A DNA stretch of 64,000 bases from Streptomyces flavotricini (GTDB taxonomy: Bacteria > Actinomycetota > Actinomycetes > Streptomycetales > Streptomycetaceae), in NCBI RefSeq assembly GCF_020639365.1, contig NZ_JAINUL010000001.1, positions 5,219,431 through 5,283,430 on the forward strand, read 5' to 3'. Each line of letters begins with the position of its first letter. Within the stretch, counting starts at the first letter, position 1. This document shows, piece after piece, positions 42,595 to 50,305 of the stretch. The notes under the pieces were generated by a model. It saw nothing but the letters and a program-made list of their open reading frames with translations. It made no database searches and was not told the origin of the DNA. The position numbers and the translations under genes were made by a program.

Positions 42595-43380
42595 ATGACC
42601 ATCCTGCTTCCCCTTCCCACGACCCTGGCCGCTGCCGCGACCCACCGGCCCAGCGAGGGCTCGGTGCACTCCTGGGACCTGTCGACGGGGGTCGACGGGC
42701 CCGGGACCCGCTTCGTCACCTTCCTCTCCGGATGCCCGCTGACCTGCCTGTACTGCCACAACCCCGACACCTGGCGGATGCGGGCCGGCAAGCGCACCCG
42801 CGCCGACGACGTCATCGCCGAGGCCCACAAGTACACGCGGTTCATCGCCGCCGCCGACGGCGGCGCCACCGTCTCCGGCGGCGAACCGCTGCTCCAGCCC
42901 GTCTTCACGGGCGAACTGCTGCACCGGATGAAGCACGAGCTCGGGCTGCACACCGCCCTGGACACCTCCGGGTTCCTCGGCGCGCGGGCCACCGACGCGC
43001 TGCTGCGCGACGTGGACCTGGTGCTCCTGGACATCAAGTCCTGGGACCACGAGACCTACCGGAAGGTGACCGGGCGGCCGCTGCGGCCGACGCTGGACTT
43101 CGCCCGGCGCCTGGCCGGCCTCGGCAAGGAGGTGCACCTGCGCTTCGTGCTCGTGCCGGGGCTGACCGACGCCGGGGAGAACGTCGAGGGCGTCGCCGCC
43201 TTCGCCGCGGGCCTCGGCAACGTCTCGCGGGTCGACGTCCTGCCCTTCCACAAGCTGGGGGAGGGGAAGTGGCAGGCGCTCGGGAAGGAGTTCACGCTGC
43301 ACGACACCCCGTCGCCCACGGCGGAGCAGATCGAGCGGGCCAGGGCGGTCTTCGAGCAGCGGGGGCTGACGGCGGTCTGA
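42595..43380 (+). CDS. pflA: Pyruvate formate-lyase-activating enzyme (radical SAM)
   Basis: 261 residues. The radical-SAM cluster motif is Cys47-x3-Cys51-x2-Cys54 in SGCPLTCLYCHNPDTW. GGATVSGGEPLLQ (glycine-rich SAM motif), LDTSGFLG and LLDIKSWD follow as in known PFL activases. It uses a 4Fe-4S cluster and SAM to install the glycyl radical on PflB. GAGGGGC lies about 8 nt before the ATG. Confidence 0.93.
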   Translation: MTILLPLPTTLAAAATHRPSEGSVHSWDLSTGVDGPGTRFVTFLSGCPLTCLYCHNPDTWRMRAGKRTRADDVIAEAHKYTRFIAAADGGATVSGGEPLLQPVFTGELLHRMKHELGLHTALDTSGFLGARATDALLRDVDLVLLDIKSWDHETYRKVTGRPLRPTLDFARRLAGLGKEVHLRFVLVPGLTDAGENVEGVAAFAAGLGNVSRVDVLPFHKLGEGKWQALGKEFTLHDTPSPTAEQIERARAVFEQRGLTAV

Positions 43381-43481
43381 GCCGCGGGAGCGGTGCGGGC
43401 CCGCTGCACCCTCACTCGTCCGGCCCATCCTCAACTACGTTACAACGGGACTAATCGGTACAGACCGCCTAGCGTGGTGCT

Positions 43482-44615
43482 GTGCCCGAGCCCTCAGAAA
43501 CCCTCGCCGCGGAGCCGCCGACGCCACCGCCCCCGTCCGTTCCTCCGCGCCCGGCAGAACCGCCGCTGACGGGGACCCTCCCGCCGGCCGGGCCGTCCGT
43601 CACCGCACGGGCCACGCTCGCCGGCACGCTCGTGTCGGTCCTGCTCATCGCCGCGATCGTGCTCGGCAGCCGGCTCCTGCGCGACTTCGACTCCGCGCTG
43701 CTCCCGTACGCGGTCGCCACCGTCTTCCTCGCCTTCGGCGTGGCCTACCGGTACACGGTCTGGGTCTCCGCGCCCGGCGCCCGGCGCCTGTTCAAGAAGG
43801 GCTTCGGCAGCTTCTTCTCCGCCGCCAACTTCCGCAAGGCCCCCACCGCCGTACCGCGGATGATCGCCACCTACCTCGGCTTCCAGAAGTTCCTCGGCGC
43901 CCGCTCCCGCTCCCGCTGGGCCGCTCACCAGCTGATCTTCTGGGGCTGCCTGCTGGCCGCGGCGATCACCTTCCCTCTCACCTGGGGCTGGTTCACCTTC
44001 ACCTCGTCCACCGGCTCGGGACCGGGCTACGAGATGCGGATCTGGGGCTTCAAGGTCCTCGGCTTCAACGCGCTGAACGTCGTCGGCTGGCTGATGTTCC
44101 ACGGCCTGGACATCGCCGCCGTGCTCGTCATCCCCGGTGCCTCGTACTTCCTGTGGCGGCGGATGAAGGACCGCGGGGCCATCACCGGCCAGCGCTTCGC
44201 CTACGACCTGCTGCCGCTGATCTGCCTGATCGTGATCTCGGTGACCGGGCTGCTGCTCACCTTCTCCTCGATCTTCCTGCACGGCGGCGGGTACGAGTTC
44301 CTGGCGCTGATGCACATGGTGTCCGTGGTGTTCACCCTCATCTACATCCCGTTCGGGAAGTTCTTCCACATCGTCCAGCGGCCCGCCGCCGTCGGCATGC
44401 AGCTGTTCAAGTACACCGCCCGCCAGGACGAGGAGGTCTTCGCCTGCAAGCGCTGCGGCGAACCCGTCGACACCACCCCGTACGTCGAGAACCTGCGCGG
44501 CACCATGCAGGACCTGAAGCTCGACTTCAACGCCTTCGTCGAGTACTGCCCGCGCTGCAAGCGGGTGCTGCGCGGCAACGCCTACCTCGCGCACGTCAAG
44601 AAGGGCTTCAAGTGA
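43482..44615 (+). CDS. NarI-like membrane cytochrome b with a C-terminal CxxC/CxxC domain
   Basis: 377 residues. A Pro-rich N-terminus precedes about six membrane helices. Histidines at 149, 207, 278 and 296 are placed to bind two hemes; the last two (LMHMVS and FFHIVQ) are 18 residues apart, exactly as in NarI. The soluble tail has Cys322-x2-Cys325-Gly and Cys356-Pro-x-Cys359, a zinc-ribbon or rubredoxin-like pattern. It probably takes electrons from menaquinol for the molybdoenzyme encoded next. No ribosome site precedes the GTG; TAGCGT 7 nt upstream could be a -10 for a leaderless mRNA. It overlaps the next gene by four bases. Confidence 0.75.
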   Translation: MPEPSETLAAEPPTPPPPSVPPRPAEPPLTGTLPPAGPSVTARATLAGTLVSVLLIAAIVLGSRLLRDFDSALLPYAVATVFLAFGVAYRYTVWVSAPGARRLFKKGFGSFFSAANFRKAPTAVPRMIATYLGFQKFLGARSRSRWAAHQLIFWGCLLAAAITFPLTWGWFTFTSSTGSGPGYEMRIWGFKVLGFNALNVVGWLMFHGLDIAAVLVIPGASYFLWRRMKDRGAITGQRFAYDLLPLICLIVISVTGLLLTFSSIFLHGGGYEFLALMHMVSVVFTLIYIPFGKFFHIVQRPAAVGMQLFKYTARQDEEVFACKRCGEPVDTTPYVENLRGTMQDLKLDFNAFVEYCPRCKRVLRGNAYLAHVKKGFK

Positions 44616-46930
44616 CCGCGACGGACCCCGCCAAGGCGGCCGCCCCACCCCTCGACCCGTCGATCGCCCCGCCCGGCACGCGCAACTTCCGCGACGCGGG
44701 CGGCATCCCGGCCGACCAGTGGCACGCCGACCAGAACGGCGAGACCCTCGTCCCCACCCACTGCTGCTTCTGCGGGGTGCAGTGCGGGATGTACCTGCGG
44801 GTGGACCGCGGCGGCAAGGTCTTCGGAGTGGAGCCCCGCAACCACGACATCAACCGGATGCGGCTGTGCCCCAAGGGGATCAACGCGTACCAGCAGGTCA
44901 ACCACCCCGACCGGCTGACGGCGCCGCTGATGCGCCGCTCCCGGGACGAGGAGTTCCGGGAGTGCTCCTGGGACGAGGCCCTGGACTTCACCGTCTCCGA
45001 GATCCGCCGCATCCAGGGCGCGTACGGGAACGACGCGTTCGGGCTGCTCGGCGGCGCCAGCCTGTTCTCCGAGAAGACGTACCTGGTCGGCAAGTTCGCC
45101 CGGGTCGCGCTGAAGACCAAGCACGTCGACTACAACGGCCGCCTGTGCATGGTCAGCGCCGCGGGCGCCAACAAGCTCGCCTTCGGCATCGACCGGGCCG
45201 GCAACCCCTTCTCCGACATCCTCCTCACGAACTGCCTGCTCATCGCCGGATCGAACGTGGGGGAGTGCTTCCCCGTGATGACCCAGTACCTGTGGGGCGC
45301 GCGGGACCGGGGGGCCACACTGATCGTGGTCGACCCGCGTGAGACGGCCATCGCCCGCACCGCCGACATCCACGTCGCGATCAAGCCCGGCACCGACTCG
45401 GCCTTCTTCAACGCCGTCCTGCACGTCGTCGTCGCCGAGGGCCTGACCGACGAGGCCTACCTCGCCGCCCACGCCACCGGCTGGGACGAGGTCAAGGCGA
45501 CCGTCGCGCAGTACCCGCCCGCCCGCTCCGCCGAGATCTGCGGGGTCCCCGCCGAGCAGATCGTCCAGGTCGCGCGTGTCTTCGCCGGCGCGGGCAAGGC
45601 CATGGCATGGCACGCCCGCGGCATCGAACACCACTCCCAGGGCGTCGAGAACTGCCTCTCCGTCATCAACCTGTGCGTCGCCACCGGCCACCTCGGCAAG
45701 CCCGGCGCCGGCTACGGCACCATCACCGGCCAGGGCAACGGCCAGGGCGGCCGGGAGCACGGCCAGAAGTCCGACCTCCTCCCCGGCGGCCGCTCCATCA
45801 CCAACCCGGAGCACCGGGCGCAGATCTGCCGGATCTGGGGCATCGAGGAATCCGAACTCCCCGGCGCCGGGACCTCCATGATGGAAATGGTCTGGCAGAT
45901 GCAGCGGCGGGAGATCCGCGGCCTCATCGGCATCTGCAACAACCCCTTCGTCTCCCTCCCCAACTACGCGGTGGTCAAGGACGGCTACGACACCGCGGAG
46001 TTCCACGCCCAGTTCGACTTCTTCCTCTCCGAGACCGCAGCCAACGCCCACGTCGTCTTCCCCGTCACCACCTGGGCCGAGGACGAGGGCGTGATGGCCA
46101 ACGCCGAGGCCCGCGTGGTCAAGCACAACAAGGCCCAGGAGCCCCCCGCCGGGGTGCGCACCGACACCTGGGTCATCTGCGAGCTGGCCCGAAGGCTCGG
46201 CGCCGGGCAGCACTTCGAGTTCCCCGGTTCCCGCGAGGTGTTCGAGGAGCTGCGGATCGCCTCCGCGGGCACGGTCAACGACTACTACGGCATCACCTAC
46301 GACCGGCTGGAGGAGACCGGCGGGATCGCCTGGCCCTGCCCGTCCACCGAGCACCCGGGCACACCCCGGCTGTTCGAGGACGGCCGGACCTACCACCCCG
46401 ACGGAAAGGTCCACCTCCAGGTCGTGGAGTGGCATCCGCCCATGGACCCCTACACCGACGAGTTCCCCCTCTCGCTCACCACCGGCCGCACCGTCGCGCA
46501 CTTCCTCTCCGGCAACCAGACCCGCCGCCTGGGCGCCCTCGTCGAGCAGACCCCGCGCCCCTGGGTCGAGGTCCATCCCTCGCACGGCTTCCGCAACGGC
46601 GACCCGGTCAGGGTGGTCACCCGCCGCGGCAGCGAGGTCTTCCCGGCCCTGGTCACCGAGGCCATCCGCCCCGACACCGTCTTCATCCCGTACCACTGGC
46701 CCGTCCCGACGGCCGCGAACGCCCTGACCATCGACGCCCTCGACCCCCGCTCGAAGATCCCCGAGTACAAGGTCTGCGCCGCCCGGATCGAGGCCGCCGA
46801 GCGGGTCGACGAGGTGCCCGCGCCGCCCACCGCCCCGGGCCACGAGGCGTACCCGGAAGCCCAGGCCTCCCGCACCGACCGCCTGCCTCCCACGTCCCCG
46901 CAGGGCCGTGGCACGGCGGAGAGGAGCTGA
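44612..46930 (+). CDS. Molybdopterin oxidoreductase, nitrate-reductase type (Nas/Nap-like catalytic subunit)
   Basis: 772 residues from a GTG overlapping the previous stop. The N-terminal 4Fe-4S ligands are Cys51, Cys54, Cys58 and Cys86 (HCCFCGVQCGM ... LCPKG). The molybdenum ligand is Cys179 in NGRLCMVSAAGANKLAFG, which matches NasA/NarB (SRLCMSSA) and differs from formate dehydrogenases, where His follows the Cys/Sec. Conserved blocks LIAGSNVGECFPV and GQGNGQGGREHGQKSDLLPG, then the C-terminal cofactor-binding cap. No Tat signal, so it should be cytoplasmic. Likely nitrate reductase; other oxyanions cannot be excluded. Confidence 0.85.
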   Translation: MTATDPAKAAAPPLDPSIAPPGTRNFRDAGGIPADQWHADQNGETLVPTHCCFCGVQCGMYLRVDRGGKVFGVEPRNHDINRMRLCPKGINAYQQVNHPDRLTAPLMRRSRDEEFRECSWDEALDFTVSEIRRIQGAYGNDAFGLLGGASLFSEKTYLVGKFARVALKTKHVDYNGRLCMVSAAGANKLAFGIDRAGNPFSDILLTNCLLIAGSNVGECFPVMTQYLWGARDRGATLIVVDPRETAIARTADIHVAIKPGTDSAFFNAVLHVVVAEGLTDEAYLAAHATGWDEVKATVAQYPPARSAEICGVPAEQIVQVARVFAGAGKAMAWHARGIEHHSQGVENCLSVINLCVATGHLGKPGAGYGTITGQGNGQGGREHGQKSDLLPGGRSITNPEHRAQICRIWGIEESELPGAGTSMMEMVWQMQRREIRGLIGICNNPFVSLPNYAVVKDGYDTAEFHAQFDFFLSETAANAHVVFPVTTWAEDEGVMANAEARVVKHNKAQEPPAGVRTDTWVICELARRLGAGQHFEFPGSREVFEELRIASAGTVNDYYGITYDRLEETGGIAWPCPSTEHPGTPRLFEDGRTYHPDGKVHLQVVEWHPPMDPYTDEFPLSLTTGRTVAHFLSGNQTRRLGALVEQTPRPWVEVHPSHGFRNGDPVRVVTRRGSEVFPALVTEAIRPDTVFIPYHWPVPTAANALTIDALDPRSKIPEYKVCAARIEAAERVDEVPAPPTAPGHEAYPEAQASRTDRLPPTSPQGRGTAERS

Positions 46931-46937
46931 CCCCGCC

Positions 46938-47537
46938 ATGATGGGCCGCACGATCTTCATCGACCCGGGGCGCTGCATCGGCTGCCAGGCCTGCGTCTCC
47001 GCCTGCCGCGAATGCGATTCCCACCGCGGCAAGTCGATGATCCACCTGGACTACACCGACCCCGGCATGTCCGTCGCCTCCCTTCCGACCGTCTGCATGC
47101 ACTGCGAGGACCCGGTCGCGCCCTGCGCCGAGGTCTGCCCCGCCGACGCGATCCTCGTGACCGCCGACGGTGTGGTCCAGCAGGCCGACACCAGCCGCTG
47201 CATCGGCTGCGCCAACTGCGTCAACGCCTGCCCCTTCGGAGTCCCGAAGATCGACCTCCAGGCGAAGCTCCAGATGAAGTGCAACCTCTGCTACGACCGC
47301 ACCGCCTACGGGCTGGCACCGATGTGCGCCACCGTCTGCCCGACCGGCGCCCTCTTCTACGGAACCCTCGAAGAGCTCCAGGCCGAGCGCCCCGGCGTCC
47401 AGGTCGCCGACTCCTTCGCCTTCGGCGACGTCATGGTCAGCACCGGGGTAGCGATGGTCGTCCCCGCCGACAAGGTCCAGTGGCCCGTCCCCGGCGGCCT
47501 GCCCGTCGTCGAGATCAACGGAGTGGATGTGCGATGA
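46938..47537 (+). CDS. Four-cluster ferredoxin-type electron-transfer subunit
   Basis: 199 residues from ATGATG, with GAGGAG about 11 nt upstream. Four cysteine groups are visible: CIGCQACVSACREC, CMHC...CAEVCP, CIGCANCVNACPFG and CNLC...CATVCP, enough for four 4Fe-4S clusters as in DmsB, NrfC and NarH-like subunits. No export signal. It would pass electrons between the cytochrome b and the molybdoenzyme. It overlaps the Rieske gene by four bases. Confidence 0.88.
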   Translation: MMGRTIFIDPGRCIGCQACVSACRECDSHRGKSMIHLDYTDPGMSVASLPTVCMHCEDPVAPCAEVCPADAILVTADGVVQQADTSRCIGCANCVNACPFGVPKIDLQAKLQMKCNLCYDRTAYGLAPMCATVCPTGALFYGTLEELQAERPGVQVADSFAFGDVMVSTGVAMVVPADKVQWPVPGGLPVVEINGVDVR

Positions 47538-48187
47538 GCCTCACCGAACCGCCCCCGCCCGCCACGGGACCGGAACTCGCGGGAGAGGACGCCGCCGAAC
47601 GGCTGCGCGACCGGATCAGCGCCGACTCCCTCACCACCCGCCGCGACTACCTGCGGATCGTGGCCACCGTCTCCGGCGGCCTCGCCATCGGCGGTGTGGG
47701 CGTCGCCTCCGGCATCCTGCACCGGCACGGCGACAGCGACGGCCTGCCCCGGGCCAAGAAGGTCGCCGACCAGCTGGCGCCGGGCGAGTCCCTGGCCTTC
47801 CGCTTCCCCGGCGACGAGGACCGGGCCCTGGCCGTACGGCTGTCGGACGGCTCCCTCGTCGGCTACTCCGCCGTCTGCACCCACCTGGCCTGCGCCGTGC
47901 TGTGGCGCGAGGACCGGGGCGCCGACGGGGAGCTGTACTGCCCCTGCCACGAGGGCGTCTTCGACGCCCGCACCGGCGAGGTCACCGCGGGCCCGCCGCC
48001 GCGCCCCCTCCCCAGGATCTTCCTGACCGAAGAGGTCGACGGCAGCGTCTGGGCCGTCGCGACCGCCCGGTCGGGAGAGCCGGCGAAGGAAGCCCTGTGC
48101 CGGCAGTTCGGCGAGTCCCGCCCCGAGATGGCCCGCAGGCTCGGCTGCGCCGGGGCGGAGCGCGCCACCGAGAGCAGGCGGACATGA
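47534..48187 (+). CDS. Rieske 2Fe-2S protein with Tat-type membrane anchor
   Basis: 217 residues. TTRRDYLRI followed by a hydrophobic helix (about 42-60) is a twin-arginine signal anchor, so the C-terminal domain should lie outside the membrane. Cluster ligands are in CTHLAC and CPCHEGVFD, the classical two-Cys/two-His Rieske set with the extra cysteines found in bc-type proteins. A Rieske protein is not part of known Nar or Nap enzymes. Overlaps on both sides show that it belongs to the same operon. Confidence 0.88.
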   Translation: MSLTEPPPPATGPELAGEDAAERLRDRISADSLTTRRDYLRIVATVSGGLAIGGVGVASGILHRHGDSDGLPRAKKVADQLAPGESLAFRFPGDEDRALAVRLSDGSLVGYSAVCTHLACAVLWREDRGADGELYCPCHEGVFDARTGEVTAGPPPRPLPRIFLTEEVDGSVWAVATARSGEPAKEALCRQFGESRPEMARRLGCAGAERATESRRT

Positions 48188-48552
48188 GCGACGGCGCGCT
48201 GCCTCCGCGCCCGGACTACCGACCGGGCAGCGCCCAGCCCCGGCTGAACCGGCCGGTGCGGGAGCGGTATCCGCAGATCCGCCCCACCAGCGGCTACGGA
48301 GACCCGCGGATCCGGCACACGGGCCCCGGCCCGGGCTCCGGCTCCGAACAGGAGCCGGAGCGCTCCTCGAAGCTCAACGCCCGTCTGACCCTGGCCCTCA
48401 CGGTCGTGATCGGCCAGCTCTGGGGGCTGACGGTGACCGTCAACGAGTGGATGGAGGGCAACACCGGCACGGTCTGGTGGGGTGCGGGATTCCTGATCCT
48501 GTCCTTCCTCGCCGTGCTGGGACTGTGGCTCCTCGACCCGAAGGACCGATGA
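48184..48552 (+). CDS. Small two-helix membrane protein of the nitrate reductase-like operon
   Basis: 122 residues. The basic, Pro/Arg-rich N-terminus (about 1-60) is probably cytoplasmic. Helices at about 66-84 (LTLALTVVIGQLWGLTVTV) and 97-117 (GAGFLILSFLAVLGLWLL) flank a short loop NEWMEGNTGTV. No known domain. The start overlaps the Rieske stop and the stop overlaps the narK start, so it may be a structural subunit of the complex. Confidence 0.75.
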   Translation: MSDGALPPRPDYRPGSAQPRLNRPVRERYPQIRPTSGYGDPRIRHTGPGPGSGSEQEPERSSKLNARLTLALTVVIGQLWGLTVTVNEWMEGNTGTVWWGAGFLILSFLAVLGLWLLDPKDR

Positions 48553-49982
48553 CCATGTCCATACCCACCCCCGCCCCCTCCCCGGTGCGCTCGCACCGCC
48601 GGGAGACCTACAAGCCCGGTGCCACCATCGGAGACTGGCGGCCCGAGGACGAGGGCTTCTGGCAGTCCACCGGCCGCACCGTCGCCCAGCGCAACCTCTG
48701 GGTCTCGATCCCCGCGCTGATGCTCGGCTTCGTGGTCTGGCAGGTCTGGTCGGTCACCGTGGTCAAGCTGAACGACGTGGGCTTCGGCTTCTCGAAGTCG
48801 CAGCTGTTCTGGCTGACCGCCATCCCCGGCATCACCGGCGGCACCTTCCGGATCCTGTACACCTTCATCGGGCCGATCTTCGGCGAGCGGAAGTTCACCG
48901 CGTTCAGCACGATCATCCTGATCGCGCCCATGCTGTGGCTGGGCTTCGCGCTCCAGGACACCGGCACCCCGTACTGGGAGCTGGCGCTGATCGCCGCCGT
49001 CTGCGGGATCGGCGGCGCGAACTTCGCCTCCTCGATGGCCAACATCGGCTTCTTCTTCCCCAAGCGGGAGAAGGGCAGCGCCAACGGCCTCAACGGCGGC
49101 CTCGGCAATCTCGGCGTGAGCGTGGTCCAGCTGGTCGCCCCGCTGGTGGTCACCGCCGCGGTACTGGGCGCGCCCGCGGGCGGTCCGCAGCGCGACGCGA
49201 AGGAGAACACCGACATCTGGCTCCAGAACGGCGCGTTCCTCTGGGTGCCGCTTCTGGTGATCATGGCGCTGCTCGCCTGGTTCCTGATGAACGACCTCCG
49301 GGTGGCCGCGGCCCCCTTCAGCCAGCAGAAGATCATCTTCAAGCGCAAGCACAACTGGCTGATGACCTGGCTCTACGTCGGCACCTTCGGGTCCTTCATC
49401 GGCTTCGCCGCCGGCCTGCCCCTGCTGATCAAGAACAATTTCGAGGCACAGGGCTACCAGGCGACCACCTATGCCTGGATCGGCCCGTTCGTCGGCGCGC
49501 TCATGCGCTGGGCCGGCGGCTGGCTCTCCGACAAGATGGGCGGCGCCAGGGTCACCATGCTGTCGTTCGTCGGCATGGCCGCGTCCCTGGTCGTGGTGGT
49601 CTTCGCGCTGCCGTCGGGTGGCGACCAGGGCAGCTTCTGGGCGTTCTTCATCGGCTTCCTCGCCGCCTTCGCCTTCTCCGGGCTCGGCAACGGATCGACT
49701 TTCCGCCAGATCCCGGTGATCTTCCGGGACCAGCACATGCGGGAGGCCGAGGGCAAGGGGGCCGAGGCACAGGCCGCGGCCCTGAAGCAGTCGGAGATGG
49801 AGGCGGGCGCCGTCACCGGCTTCTCCTCCGCCATCGCCGCCTACGGGTTCTTCTTCATCCCCGCGATGTTCGCGGCCATGGCCGTCACGAACGCCCTGTG
49901 GCTCTTCATCGGCTTCTACGCCACCTGCCTCGCCGTGTGCTGGTGGTTCTACGCCCGCCCGGGCGCCGAGGCCCCCAGCTGA
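48549..49982 (+). CDS. narK: NarK-type nitrate/nitrite transporter (copy 2)
   Basis: 477 residues and about 12 helices. It has the nitrate signatures CGIGGANFASSMANIGFFFP and GLGNGSTFRQIPVIF and the MFS motif WAGGWLSDKMGGARVT. It is clearly a paralogue of the 38525 gene; both share an almost identical FKRKHNWLMTWLYVGTFGSF block. Translationally coupled (ATGA) to the membrane protein before it, it supplies nitrate to the cytoplasmic enzyme or exports nitrite. A G-run repeat follows directly. Confidence 0.92.
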   Translation: MTMSIPTPAPSPVRSHRRETYKPGATIGDWRPEDEGFWQSTGRTVAQRNLWVSIPALMLGFVVWQVWSVTVVKLNDVGFGFSKSQLFWLTAIPGITGGTFRILYTFIGPIFGERKFTAFSTIILIAPMLWLGFALQDTGTPYWELALIAAVCGIGGANFASSMANIGFFFPKREKGSANGLNGGLGNLGVSVVQLVAPLVVTAAVLGAPAGGPQRDAKENTDIWLQNGAFLWVPLLVIMALLAWFLMNDLRVAAAPFSQQKIIFKRKHNWLMTWLYVGTFGSFIGFAAGLPLLIKNNFEAQGYQATTYAWIGPFVGALMRWAGGWLSDKMGGARVTMLSFVGMAASLVVVVFALPSGGDQGSFWAFFIGFLAAFAFSGLGNGSTFRQIPVIFRDQHMREAEGKGAEAQAAALKQSEMEAGAVTGFSSAIAAYGFFFIPAMFAAMAVTNALWLFIGFYATCLAVCWWFYARPGAEAPS

Positions 49983-49991
49983 ACCGGCGCC

Positions 49992-50031
49992 GGGGTCGGG
50001 GCAGGGGCCGGGGTTGGGGTCGGGGTCGGGG
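49992..50031 (+). repeat. Seven GGGG runs at exact 6-nt period (G-quadruplex-forming repeat)
   Basis: GGGG runs start at 49992, 49998, 50004, 50010, 50016, 50022 and 50028, with 2-nt loops, 10 bp after the narK stop on the mRNA-sense strand. Further G runs continue to about 50070. No ordinary hairpin terminator was found here. Confidence 0.85.
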
Positions 50032-50079
50032 CAGGAGCGGGGTCGCGGACCGGGGCGGGGGCGGCCGTACCCTGGAGGC

Positions 50080-50301
50080 ATGAGCAGCGCCCCCGCCTCC
50101 GACCCGCAGCCCTCGCAGCCCGAGCCCCGGCCCGAGGCCGCCCCCGCGCCGCGTCCCAAGCCCCGGCTCGTCTTCGACGACCCGCTGGACCAGCAGTCCT
50201 CGGACGACACCGACCGCGGGTGGGGCGAGCGGCCGGCCTCCGCCGGAAGCGCGGCCGACCTGGCCCGCTTCCTCGACGAGAAGCCGCCGCACCACGTCTG
50301 A
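50080..50301 (+). CDS. Small conserved actinobacterial protein of unknown function
   Basis: 73 residues from an ATG preceded by TGGAGG. The first half is Pro/Ala-rich and disordered; the second half, with DDTDRGWGERPASAGSAADL and ARFLDEKPPHHV, is well ordered in appearance and recalls a small protein conserved in Streptomyces. No membrane helix or cysteine. It is convergent with mscL, stop to stop within 5 bp. Confidence 0.65.
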   Translation: MSSAPASDPQPSQPEPRPEAAPAPRPKPRLVFDDPLDQQSSDDTDRGWGERPASAGSAADLARFLDEKPPHHV

Positions 50302-50305
50302 CCTG

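Noticed and set aside
43434..43466. Possible GlnR box upstream of the cytochrome b gene
   Set aside because: A GTTAC half-site is present but the partner sites and 6-nt spacings do not fit the GlnR consensus.
44612..46930. Formate dehydrogenase as the function of the molybdoenzyme, given the nearby PFL
   Set aside because: The Mo-ligand motif is Cys-Met as in nitrate reductases, not Cys/Sec-His as in formate dehydrogenases, and narK genes are adjacent; not fully excluded.
38525..49982. Module as an integrated mobile element
   Set aside because: No integrase, transposase, tRNA or terminal repeats were found; the narK copies are coding paralogues, not insertion ends.
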